From contig NZ_CVQP01000009.1 in assembly GCF_001040705.1 (NCBI RefSeq), positions 168,139 through 232,138 of the forward strand: a stretch of DNA of 64,000 bases, in the 5' to 3' direction. Position 1 is the stretch's first letter, and the number at the start of each line of letters is the position of its first letter. Source of the stretch: Rhodococcus sp. RD6.2. Lineage in GTDB: Bacteria; Actinomycetota; Actinomycetes; Mycobacteriales; Mycobacteriaceae. Shown here one piece after another: positions 49,540-58,027 of the stretch. Both the position numbers and the translations under genes were made by a program. A model generated the notes under the pieces. The model did no database searches, had not been told where the DNA came from, and saw only the letters and a list, made by a program, of their open reading frames with translations.

Positions 49540-49749
49540 TCAACGACGCCAGTCGTCGTTGTCTTCGTCGTCCCAGCGCGACGACGCGCTGTCCTCGGAA
49601 CGCTGGTCGCTGTAGGACCCGTTCCGGTGGGAGTTGGACGGCGCACCCGACAGCTCACGTTGGAGGCTGTCGAAGTTAGTGGACGGCGAGCTGTACTTGA
49701 GCTCGCGTGCAACCTTGGTCTGCTTTGCCTTAGCCCGGCCGCGGCCCAT
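49540..49749 (-). CDS. DUF3073 family protein
   Basis: A 69-residue basic-then-acidic protein: GRGRAKAKQTKVARELKYSSP at the start, an Ser-rich middle and a DDEDNDDW tail. It belongs to a family conserved next to purM in mycobacteria and relatives. ATG 49749 has GAGGGGG just upstream; a TTG two codons earlier is less likely. Function unknown; the charge pattern suggests nucleic acid or protein binding, but that is a guess. Confidence 0.85.
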   Translation of the reverse strand: MGRGRAKAKQTKVARELKYSSPSTNFDSLQRELSGAPSNSHRNGSYSDQRSEDSASSRWDDEDNDDWRR

Positions 49750-49889
49750 GGCCAACCCCCTCGCGCTTTAAGCGGGGCGGCCTGGGAATTTTTGGCGGCC
49801 CCGTTTTGAGTGTGTGTGTCTTCCTGACTGACACTCTAGCCTGAGAACGGGGCGAGCGCTCCTTCCCCTGCCCAGGAGTGGTGTTTCGT

Positions 49890-50846
49890 TCATCTCAGCA
49901 CCTCGGGAATCGCCCGGACGGTGCCGACTCGGACGCCTCCGCCGAGCACCGGCGCGGACGCCAGCTCGGCGAGATCCTCGGTCCACTCCACCCCGATCCG
50001 GTGCAGGATCGCCGCGGTCAGGGGAATCCGCGCGCGTTCGCTGCCGTCGTCGATCTTCAGTGCGAACGCCCGTCCGTCGGGCAGGGCACCGGCGTGGACG
50101 CCGTCGGCGCCGACCTTGCACAGCAGGCCGGGGACCGTCGACATCAGGCGTTCGTCGTCGAGCCCGGTTCCCGACACCTGCCACGGGTGCTCGCGGACGG
50201 CGTCGGCGACCGCGCGTTCGGCGGTGGCCGGCCCACCCGTGACGAGCCTGGCGAAGGCCCGGGCCAGCGCGGTCAGCGACAGGGGCACGATCGGCAGTCC
50301 GCACCCGTCGATGCCGAGTTCGTACTCGTCCTCACCCGACAGGTCCGCGATGGTCTCCTGGATCTCCTGCTGCAGCGGGTGCGCCGCGTCCAGGTAGCTC
50401 TCGAGCGGCCAGTCGCGGGCCGCACAGACCGCCACCATCGCGGCGTGCTTGCCCGAGCAGTTCATGAACACGCGCCGGGGTGATCCGCCCACGGCCAGCA
50501 CGCGGGCCCGGGCGATGTCGTTCCACGGCAGATCGGGAGGGCAGCGCAGGTCGCGTTCGGTGAGGCCGTTGCGCTCGAGCAGGCCGAGCACCCCCGCGAC
50601 GTGCTCGGGTTCGCCGCCGTGTGAGGAGCTCGCGAGCGCGACCTCGCGGGAGTCGGCCGGGACGAAGCCGTTGCGCAGCATCGCAACGGTCTGCAGCGGC
50701 TTGTTCGCCGAGCGGGGGAAGATCGGGGTGTTCACCTCGCCGACCGCGAGGAGGGTCTCACCGGAGGGGTCGAGCACCACCAGGGATCCGCGGTGTACGC
50801 ACTCGCGGAAACCGGATCGGACGACCTCGACCAGCTCGACGCTCAA
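49890..50846 (-). CDS. Asparaginase (L-asparaginase II-like)
   Basis: A 318-residue protein of the bacterial asparaginase family found in actinobacteria (Rhizobium-type). Visible features are RGSLVVLDPSGETLLAVG, PRSANKPLQ, ASSSHGGEPEHVAG, MNCSGKHAAMV and GIDGCGLPIVPLSL. It should release ammonia from asparagine. TTG 50846 overlaps the MOSC stop (TTGA); it is an unusual start but is supported by coupling. It forms one operon with the MOSC and YgfZ genes. Confidence 0.85.
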   Translation of the reverse strand: MSVELVEVVRSGFRECVHRGSLVVLDPSGETLLAVGEVNTPIFPRSANKPLQTVAMLRNGFVPADSREVALASSSHGGEPEHVAGVLGLLERNGLTERDLRCPPDLPWNDIARARVLAVGGSPRRVFMNCSGKHAAMVAVCAARDWPLESYLDAAHPLQQEIQETIADLSGEDEYELGIDGCGLPIVPLSLTALARAFARLVTGGPATAERAVADAVREHPWQVSGTGLDDERLMSTVPGLLCKVGADGVHAGALPDGRAFALKIDDGSERARIPLTAAILHRIGVEWTEDLAELASAPVLGGGVRVGTVRAIPEVLR

Positions 50847-51514
50847 TACCCCACCTGCACCTTCAGCCCGGCTATCCGCCTGCGTGCCTTGTCCTCGACA
50901 GTAGGCGAGAGTCCGGGCTGTTGCTCGAGGAGCACTGCGAGCCGCGCCGGATCGTGACCTGTGAACAGATCCCGCACCGTCACGCCGTGTTCCGGGATGT
51001 GCACGACCGTGATCGGGTCGCCCGCCGCGACGCGGCCGGGACGGACCACCTTCAGGTAGGCGCCGGTGTCGCCGCGCTCGGAGAACCGCTTGACCCACTG
51101 GGGTTCGGCGGCCCAGACACCGAAGGTCCCGCACGGGGTTCGCGGCCCGGTGACCTCCAGTTCGAGGGTGTCGCCGAGGCGCCACCGTTCGCCGATCACG
51201 GCGTCGCTCGTCGCGACGCCGCTCACCCGCAGGTTCTCGCCGAACCAGCCGGCGTGCAGTTCGCGGCCCAGTTCCGTCGCCCAGCGTTCGGCCTCGGCGT
51301 CGGAGTAGGCGTAGACCGCCTTGAAGGGTCCGCCGTGGTGTTCGGTGTCGCAGACCCGGTCGCCGTCGAGCCCGGTCGCGTCGACGTCGACGGGGCCGTC
51401 GACGGCTCGTTTGTCGATGGCGGTGCGGGTCACGCGGCGCGTCCCCGAATCCCGCTCGGCGAACAGCCTGCAGACGGCGTCGACGCGGCCGGTCGCCGTG
51501 CCGGGTGTGCTCAT
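50843..51514 (-). CDS. MOSC-domain protein
   Basis: A 223-residue protein of the YiiM type. MOSC features are LDGDRVCDTEHHGGPFKAVYAYSDAEAERWA, FGENLRVSG and PRTPCGTFG with the conserved Cys. Members bind sulfur carried by the molybdenum cofactor or act as persulfide carriers, and some reduce N-hydroxylated compounds. The start at 51514 overlaps the ygfZ stop (ATGA). Confidence 0.88.
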   Translation of the reverse strand: MSTPGTATGRVDAVCRLFAERDSGTRRVTRTAIDKRAVDGPVDVDATGLDGDRVCDTEHHGGPFKAVYAYSDAEAERWATELGRELHAGWFGENLRVSGVATSDAVIGERWRLGDTLELEVTGPRTPCGTFGVWAAEPQWVKRFSERGDTGAYLKVVRPGRVAAGDPITVVHIPEHGVTVRDLFTGHDPARLAVLLEQQPGLSPTVEDKARRRIAGLKVQVGY

Positions 51515-52638
51515 CGGCCGCGCAGACGGTCGACGGCCGCGCGGCCGGGCTGGTATTCGTCGTGCCGGGGCATCGAGTCGGCGTCGATCGCGGCGGGAGT
51601 GTTGCCGGCCTCGAGGGTGGCGTCGGCGGGAACGGCCCGCTTGACCAGGGCGAGCGCGATCGGGCCGAGCTCGTGATGGTCGACCACAGTCCCGACCCGG
51701 CCGACTGCGCGACCACCCGCGGTGACGGCGTCTCCGGGGGCGGGGCGGGTGTCCGCCGAACCGTCGAGGTGCAGCAGCACCAGGTGACGGGGCGGCTTGC
51801 CGAGGTTGTGCACGCGGGCGACGGTCTCCTGGCCGCGGTAGCAGCCCTTGTCGAGGTGGACCGCACCCTCCTCGGCGACGCCGCCGATCCACCCGACCTC
51901 GTGGGGGATGGTGCGGTCGTCGGTGTCCACCCCGAGGCGCGGGCGCAGGGCAGTCACGCGCAGGGCGTCGAACGCCCACGTTCCGGCGGGCGCGGCGCCC
52001 GCGTCGGTGAGGACCTGCCACCAGTGCACGAGACGGTCACGGGGGACGACCAGGTCCCAGGCGTGTTCGCCGGGCCACGGCATCGTGCGCAGGAAGCCGC
52101 CGCCGGGCAGCGCGGTCGCGGCGTACGTGCCCGGGAGTTCCGCGACGCCAAGGGCCTCGAGGAATCGGGGGCGCCTGGCGTCGGGTCCGAGCAGGGTCAG
52201 AACCGCCATGTCGGGCGCGGGCTTCGGTTCGGCCTTCGCCCAGAACACCATCTTCTGCAGGAAGCTGAGCAGGTCGGCGCCGGAGGTGGCTTCGGTGTCG
52301 ATCCACGTGACGCCGTCGAGGTCCGTCTGGACGAAGTGGTGTTCGATGCGGCCGTTGAGGTCGAGGCTGAGGTTCTCGGCACTGTGGCCGTCGCCGAGGT
52401 TCGCGACGTGCTGACTGGAGATGGTGTGCAGCCACGACAGGCGTTCTTCTCCGGTGATGGACAGCACGAACCGGTTCGACCGGTCGACGACGGCGACCGC
52501 GCGTTCCGCGGTGCGTTGCTCTCGGAGCGGATCACCGTAATGCCAGGCGACGCCCGCATCGGGGGCGTCGTCGGGGTTGGGAACCGCCCCGGCGGTGGTG
52601 AGAAGTGGACTCGACGTGGTGCGCACGGACTCGGACAC
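51511..52638 (-). CDS. ygfZ: Folate-binding iron-sulfur assembly protein YgfZ
   Basis: A 375-residue GcvT-like protein. The YgfZ hallmark KGCYxGQE is present as LDKGCYRGQET. The family helps repair or assemble Fe-S clusters using tetrahydrofolate. The GTG at 52638 follows a TACACT box (minus strand, 52650-52645) by 6 nt, so it is probably leaderless. It is divergent from pabC, and MOSC and asparaginase follow in one unit. Confidence 0.9.
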   Translation of the reverse strand: MSESVRTTSSPLLTTAGAVPNPDDAPDAGVAWHYGDPLREQRTAERAVAVVDRSNRFVLSITGEERLSWLHTISSQHVANLGDGHSAENLSLDLNGRIEHHFVQTDLDGVTWIDTEATSGADLLSFLQKMVFWAKAEPKPAPDMAVLTLLGPDARRPRFLEALGVAELPGTYAATALPGGGFLRTMPWPGEHAWDLVVPRDRLVHWWQVLTDAGAAPAGTWAFDALRVTALRPRLGVDTDDRTIPHEVGWIGGVAEEGAVHLDKGCYRGQETVARVHNLGKPPRHLVLLHLDGSADTRPAPGDAVTAGGRAVGRVGTVVDHHELGPIALALVKRAVPADATLEAGNTPAAIDADSMPRHDEYQPGRAAVDRLRGR

Positions 52639-52726
52639 GCTCCCAGTGTAGGAGTGACGGCCGGGTGGGTGTGCTGCCGCGTCGCCGCCGCGGGGCGGGT
52701 GGGGCGGCCCGTCGTAGTGTGGGGGC

Positions 52727-53599
52727 ATGGCTGATCAGGTGCTGGTGACCTTGGACGGCGCGGTGCGGGACGCGGACGCTCCGCTGCTGCGTGCCGATGA
52801 CCTGGCCGCGGTGCGGGGGGACGGCATCTTCGAGACGATCCTCGTCCGCGACGGCGCGGCGTGCGTGGTCGAACGACACCTGTCCCGGTTCGCGAACTCC
52901 GCGTCGATGCTGGATCTGCCGCGTCCCGACCTCGCTGCCTGGCGGTCGGCGATCGCGATCGCGCTCGGCGAATGGGGCGCCGAGCGGGAGGGTGCGATGC
53001 GGTTGGTGCTCAGCCGGGGCCGCGAGTCGGGTGGCGGGCCGACCGCGTACGTCTCGGTCGGCCCGGTCGCGGATCGGGTCGCCGTCGCCCGCCGCGACGG
53101 GGTGTCGGTGTGCACGCTCGACCGCGGGTTCTCAGTGGATGTCGTCGAGAAGGCGCCGTGGTTGCTGCTCGGCGCCAAGACGCTCTCGTACGCGACGAAC
53201 ATGGCGGCGCTGCGGTACGCGCAGGCCCGGGATTTCGACGACGTGATCTTCACCAGCAGTGAGGGCCGGGTGCTCGAGGGGCCGCGGTCGACGGTGCTGA
53301 TCGCGCGCGGTCGCACCCTGATCACTCCTCCGGTCGAGCACGGCATCCTCCCCGGCACGACGCAGCAGGCGCTGTTCGAGGTGGCGGGCGCGCATCGGTT
53401 CCGATGCGAGATGGCCGCGCTGCGTCCGGTGGATCTGATTGCCGCGGACGGTATTTGGCTGCTGTCCAGCGTTACTCTGGCTGCGCGGGTTCACACGCTC
53501 GACGGGTTGGTTCTGCCGGTGCCTGCGATCGCCGACGAGTTGTCCGAGCTGGTGGATCTCGCAGTCGGAACGGTCGGAGTCGAGGAAGACGCCGCGTGA
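52727..53599 (+). CDS. pabC: Aminodeoxychorismate lyase (class IV aminotransferase)
   Basis: A 290-residue fold-type IV PLP enzyme. The PLP lysine is in LLLGAKTLSYATNMAALR, and GDGIFETILV and ILPGTTQQAL are typical. It is the Rv0812-type enzyme that forms 4-aminobenzoate from aminodeoxychorismate in folate synthesis, though D-amino-acid or branched-chain aminotransferases share the fold. It lies divergent from folate-dependent ygfZ, which supports the folate reading. The ATG is 6 nt after TAGTGT (52715-52720). Confidence 0.82.
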   Translation: MADQVLVTLDGAVRDADAPLLRADDLAAVRGDGIFETILVRDGAACVVERHLSRFANSASMLDLPRPDLAAWRSAIAIALGEWGAEREGAMRLVLSRGRESGGGPTAYVSVGPVADRVAVARRDGVSVCTLDRGFSVDVVEKAPWLLLGAKTLSYATNMAALRYAQARDFDDVIFTSSEGRVLEGPRSTVLIARGRTLITPPVEHGILPGTTQQALFEVAGAHRFRCEMAALRPVDLIAADGIWLLSSVTLAARVHTLDGLVLPVPAIADELSELVDLAVGTVGVEEDAA

Positions 53600-53656
53600 C
53601 TGAAATGTGATGCCCCGCACGGTTGCGTGTCACGGGTAGGCGCTTGGGAACTTCTT

Positions 53657-53673
53657 TACTACTGTTCGTAGTA
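53657..53673. promoter_or_regulatory. Candidate operator upstream of cydABDC
   Basis: TACTAC-TGTTC-GTAGTA is a clean 6-bp dyad 115 bp before cydA. It resembles the TACTA/TAGTA-type sites bound by BlaI/MecI-family repressors. No such regulator is in the window, so the identity is a guess. Confidence 0.5.
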
Positions 53674-53787
53674 GACGAAGGCCTGCGGTTTCGTGCTGCG
53701 GGGGTTACCTTTTGAACGGACTGCATGTGTCAGCCCACACCTGCAGTTCCGGTAAGCCTGCCCCACGGGCCCGGACCGGGAGATGAC

Positions 53788-55284
53788 ATGGACGCACTCG
53801 ATGTGTCGCGCTGGCAATTCGGAATCACGACGGTCTACCACTTCATTCTCGTCCCGCTGACCATCGGTCTCGCACCGCTGATCGCGATCATGCAGACGAT
53901 GTGGGTGGTCACGAAGAAGGACCACTGGTACCGGCTCACCAAGTTCTTCGGGAAGTTGTTCCTGATCAACTTCGCCCTAGGCGTGGCGACGGGCATCGTG
54001 CAGGAGTTCCAGTTCGGCATGAACTGGAGCGAGTACTCCCGCTTCGTCGGCGATGTGTTCGGTGCACCACTCGCGCTCGAGGGGCTCGTCGCCTTCTTCC
54101 TCGAATCCACCTTCCTCGGCCTGTGGATCTTCGGATGGGGCAGGCTCCCGAAACTCGTTCACCTCGCCACCATCTGGCTGGTCGCGATCGGCGTCAACGC
54201 CTCTGCGTTCTTCATCATCTCGGCCAACTCGTTCATGCAGCACCCGGTCGGTGCCGTCTACAACGAGGAAACCGGCCGTGCCGAGCTGACCAGCATATGG
54301 ACCTTGCTCACGAACAACACTGCGCTCGCCGCTTTCCCGCACGTCATCGCGGGTGCGCTGCTCACCGCGGCCACCTTCGTCGCGGGTATCGCCGGCTGGT
54401 GGATGGTCCGGAACATGCGCCGCGCCAAGGCTGCCGAGCCCGTCGAGGCGGAGCGGATGGAGACAGAGGCCCGCACCATGTTCCGGCCCGCCGCCAGACT
54501 CGGCCTGTGGGTGATGATCATCTCCGGCGTCGGACTCATCGTGACCGGCGACATCCAGGCCAAGCTCATGTTCGAACAGCAGCCGATGAAGATGGCGTCC
54601 GCGGAATCGTTGTGCCACACCGAAACCGACCCCGACTTCTCGATCCTCACGATCGGTACCCAGAACAACTGCGACAGCGTCACCCGCGTCCTCGAGGTGC
54701 CGGGAATCCTGTCCTACCTTGCGGAAGGCAGTTTCTCGGGTGTGACCCTGCAGGGTGTCGAGGACCTGCAGGTGCAGTACTCGGAGCAGTTCGGGCCCGG
54801 CAACTACCGGCCCAACCTCTTCGTGACCTACTGGTCGTTCCGCGCCATGATCGGCTTGGCCGCCGGTTCGGCCCTGCTGGCCGTCGTCGGGCTCTGGGTC
54901 ACCCGAGGCGGACGCGTCCCCGACCAGAAGTGGTACTCCTGGCTGAGCCTGATCGCGATCCCGACTCCGTTCCTCGCGAACAGTGCCGGCTGGATCTTCA
55001 CCGAGATGGGCCGCCAGCCGTGGGTCGTGCACCCGAATCCGACTGGCGTGGACATGATCCGGCTCACCGTGGACCAGGGCGTGTCCAACCATTCGGTGGT
55101 CACCGTCTGGACGTCGCTGATCGTGTTCACCCTGCTCTACGCGGCGCTCGGCGTCGTCTGGTTCTGGCTCATCCGGCGCTACACGATCGAGGGACCGCTC
55201 CCGCACGACGCGCACCCGCCGGGCGACAAGCCCGACGAGCCGGACGACACCGGCAAGCCCGAGCAGCTGTCGTTCGCGTACTAG
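53788..55284 (+). CDS. cydA: Cytochrome bd ubiquinol/menaquinol oxidase subunit I
   Basis: A 498-residue membrane subunit. Haem ligands and conserved segments include VYHFILVPLTIGL near the N-terminus, NSFMQHPVGA, and the quinol-region motif GRQPWVVHP. It couples quinol oxidation to oxygen reduction at low oxygen. ATG 53788 has GGGAG 5 nt upstream and matches the usual MDALDVSRWQFG start. It is first in cydABDC. Confidence 0.95.
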   Translation: MDALDVSRWQFGITTVYHFILVPLTIGLAPLIAIMQTMWVVTKKDHWYRLTKFFGKLFLINFALGVATGIVQEFQFGMNWSEYSRFVGDVFGAPLALEGLVAFFLESTFLGLWIFGWGRLPKLVHLATIWLVAIGVNASAFFIISANSFMQHPVGAVYNEETGRAELTSIWTLLTNNTALAAFPHVIAGALLTAATFVAGIAGWWMVRNMRRAKAAEPVEAERMETEARTMFRPAARLGLWVMIISGVGLIVTGDIQAKLMFEQQPMKMASAESLCHTETDPDFSILTIGTQNNCDSVTRVLEVPGILSYLAEGSFSGVTLQGVEDLQVQYSEQFGPGNYRPNLFVTYWSFRAMIGLAAGSALLAVVGLWVTRGGRVPDQKWYSWLSLIAIPTPFLANSAGWIFTEMGRQPWVVHPNPTGVDMIRLTVDQGVSNHSVVTVWTSLIVFTLLYAALGVVWFWLIRRYTIEGPLPHDAHPPGDKPDEPDDTGKPEQLSFAY

Positions 55285-55294
55285 GAGAGGCGAC

Positions 55295-56338
55295 ATGGGA
55301 CTTCAGGAACTCTGGTTCATCCTCATCGCGGTTCTGTTCACCGGGTACTTCGTCCTGGAAGGCTTCGACTTCGGTGTCGGCATGCTGATGCCGGTGCTCG
55401 GCCGCAGCAAGAACGGATCCGCAGACAACGACACCCGGCGTCGCGTCGTGCTCAACACCATCGGACCCGTCTGGGACGGCAACGAGGTGTGGCTCCTCAC
55501 CGCGGGCGGCGCGATGTTCGCGGCCTTCCCCGAGTGGTACGCAACGCTGTTCTCCGGCTTCTACCTGCCGCTGCTGCTGATCCTCGTGGCCCTGATCGTC
55601 CGCGTCTGCGCGATCGAGTACCGCGGCAAGATCGACGATGCGACGTGGAGGTCCAGGTGGGACTGGGGGATCATCCTCGGCTCCTGGGTGCCTGCGATCC
55701 TGTGGGGTGTCGCGTTCGCGAACATCGTCCGCGGCGTCGCGATCGACGAGAACCGTCAGGTGGTGTCCGGGTTCTTCGACCTGCTGAACCCGTACGCACT
55801 GCTCGGCGGCGCCACCACCGCCATCGTGTTCGCGCTGCACGGTGCCGTCTTCATCGCGCTCAAGACCTCCGACGAGGTGCACGAGGACGCCGTGAAGCTT
55901 GCCTCCCGGCTGTCGATCCCGACCGTCGTCGTCGCGGGCGCGTTCGTGCTATGGACCCAGCTCGCCTACGGCAAGGGCTGGACCTGGATCCTCGTCGGCA
56001 TCGCGGCGGCCGCTCTGCTCGGCGTCGTCGCGCTGACCGCGGTCGCACGGGAAGGGTGGGCGTTCGTACTCACCACGGTCGCCGTGGTCGGGGCGGTGGT
56101 CCTGCTGTTCGCGTGCCTCTACCCGAACGTGATGCCGTCGACGATCAACGATGCCTACAGCCTGACCATCCACAATGCGTCGTCGAGTCCGTACACCCTG
56201 AAGGTGATGACCTGGGCGGCGGTGATCGTGACCCCGGTCGTGCTGCTCTACCAGGGCTGGACGTACTGGGTGTTCCGGCAGCGGATCTCCACCAAGCACA
56301 TTCCGCCGTCGATCGGGCTGCCGATCAAGACCAGCTGA
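55295..56338 (+). CDS. cydB: Cytochrome bd oxidase subunit II
   Basis: A 347-residue membrane subunit with the CydB start pattern (LQELWFILIAVLFTGYFVLEGFDFGVGML) and the conserved WDGNEVWLLTAGGAMFAAFPEWYA. It lies 10 bp after cydA with GGAGAGG as ribosome-binding site. The stop and the cydD start abut. Confidence 0.95.
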   Translation: MGLQELWFILIAVLFTGYFVLEGFDFGVGMLMPVLGRSKNGSADNDTRRRVVLNTIGPVWDGNEVWLLTAGGAMFAAFPEWYATLFSGFYLPLLLILVALIVRVCAIEYRGKIDDATWRSRWDWGIILGSWVPAILWGVAFANIVRGVAIDENRQVVSGFFDLLNPYALLGGATTAIVFALHGAVFIALKTSDEVHEDAVKLASRLSIPTVVVAGAFVLWTQLAYGKGWTWILVGIAAAALLGVVALTAVAREGWAFVLTTVAVVGAVVLLFACLYPNVMPSTINDAYSLTIHNASSSPYTLKVMTWAAVIVTPVVLLYQGWTYWVFRQRISTKHIPPSIGLPIKTS

Positions 56339-58027
56339 ATGGAGACCGACACCCCGGCCGCGTCTGCCCGCAGCAGGCGCGGCCCGGTAGATCCCCGGCT
56401 GTGGCGGTACTCGCGGTCCGCGCGTGGCTACCTGCTGCTCACGGTGACGTTGTCGCTGGTGGTCGCGGCCGCCGTCATCGTCTCCGCGATCATGATCGGC
56501 ACCGTCCTCGCCGGGGTGATCACCGAATCCGACTCCCGCACCATCGGACACTGGTCCGGTGAGCTCACGGTTCTCGCCACCGCGGTCGCGGTACGCGTGG
56601 GGGCGACCTGGGTGCACTCGAGGTACGCCCACCGGTCCGCGTCGCGCGTGATCGGTGAACTGCGCGCCGAGGTGCTCGGGGCGGCGACCGAGATGACGCC
56701 CCGCGACCTCGACCCCCGACGCGACGAGACGGCCACCGTTCTGACGCGGGGAATCGAGGGTCTGCGGGCGTATCTCACTGGCTACCTGCCCGCGCTGCTC
56801 CTGGCGGTGACCGTCACGCCGCTGACACTGCTGGTCATCGTGCTGACCGACCTGACGTCGGCGGTGATCGTGGTCATCACCCTGCCGCTGATTCCGATCT
56901 TCATGATCCTGATCGGTCTGCTGACCCGCGGGAAGGCGGCCGCGTCGCTGCGCACCATGACTGCGCTCTCCGCCCAGTTGCTCGACCTGATCGCGGGCCT
57001 GCCGACGCTGCGCGCACTGGGCCGGGAAAGTGGCCCGCAGGATCGGGTCCGGAAACTCGGCGACGATCATCGCCGCACGACGATGGCCTCGCTCCGCATC
57101 GCGTTCCTGTCGTCGATGGTGCTCGAACTCCTCGCGACGCTGTCGGTCGCGTTGATCGCCGTCAGCATCGGTCTGCGTCTGGTGTTCGGCGAGATGCCGT
57201 TGCAGGCCGGCGTGATCGCGCTGGTGCTGGCACCGGAGGTGTACTTCCCGCTGCGTGCCGTCGGTGCGCAGTTCCACGCCGCGGAGGACGGAATGGCCGC
57301 TGCGGACAAGGCGTTCGGCGTGTTGGACGATCGTGGTGACGCGGTCCGGCGCGGCAGCGCCGCCGTACCGGACGGGACGGTCACCGTCCGCGGACTCGGG
57401 ATGCGCAGCCGATCGGGCTGGGCCCCACGAGGTCTCGATCTCGCATTGGAGCCGCGTCGGGTGACCGGTCTGACCGGACCCAACGGGGTCGGGAAGTCGT
57501 CCGCGCTGCAGGCGATCCTCGCACTGGCCGATCCGGACGAGGGGATGGTGGTGATGGGGGACACCGACGTGCGGGACCTGGACCCGGCGGCGTGGTGGAA
57601 GACGGTCGCGTGGCTCCCTCAGCATCCGGTCCTCGTCCCCGGCACGCTGCGCGAGAACCTCGAACTCACCGGACCCGTCGACGCCGACCCGAACGAGCTC
57701 GATGCCGCGTGCCGCGCAACGGGATTCGACGAGGTGCTGCGCGACGTCCCGGACGGCTGGGACACCGTCGTCGGCGCGGGTGGCCTCGGCCTGTCGCTCG
57801 GGCAGCGGCAGCGGCTCGCCCTGACCCGAGTGCTGCTCACCGACGCATCCGTGGTCCTGCTCGACGAGCCGACCGCACACCTCGACGCCGCGTCCGAGGC
57901 ACGGGTCCTCGCGGCGATCCGCACGCTCGCCGCGTCGGGTCCGGCCGTGCTCCTCGTCGGGCACCGCGCGTCGGTGCTCGCCGCCGCCGACAGCGTCGTC
58001 ACCGTCGCCGCGGAGGTGACGGTGTGA
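56339..58027 (+). CDS. cydD: Thiol reductant ABC exporter subunit CydD
   Basis: A 562-residue ABC half-transporter. Its N-terminal exporter domain is followed by Walker A GPNGVGKSS, signature LSLGQRQRLAL and Walker B VVLLDEPTAHLD. With CydC it exports thiols (or supports haem loading) needed for cytochrome bd assembly. It starts 1 bp after the cydB stop and is coupled to cydC by GTGA overlap. Confidence 0.92.
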   Translation: METDTPAASARSRRGPVDPRLWRYSRSARGYLLLTVTLSLVVAAAVIVSAIMIGTVLAGVITESDSRTIGHWSGELTVLATAVAVRVGATWVHSRYAHRSASRVIGELRAEVLGAATEMTPRDLDPRRDETATVLTRGIEGLRAYLTGYLPALLLAVTVTPLTLLVIVLTDLTSAVIVVITLPLIPIFMILIGLLTRGKAAASLRTMTALSAQLLDLIAGLPTLRALGRESGPQDRVRKLGDDHRRTTMASLRIAFLSSMVLELLATLSVALIAVSIGLRLVFGEMPLQAGVIALVLAPEVYFPLRAVGAQFHAAEDGMAAADKAFGVLDDRGDAVRRGSAAVPDGTVTVRGLGMRSRSGWAPRGLDLALEPRRVTGLTGPNGVGKSSALQAILALADPDEGMVVMGDTDVRDLDPAAWWKTVAWLPQHPVLVPGTLRENLELTGPVDADPNELDAACRATGFDEVLRDVPDGWDTVVGAGGLGLSLGQRQRLALTRVLLTDASVVLLDEPTAHLDAASEARVLAAIRTLAASGPAVLLVGHRASVLAAADSVVTVAAEVTV

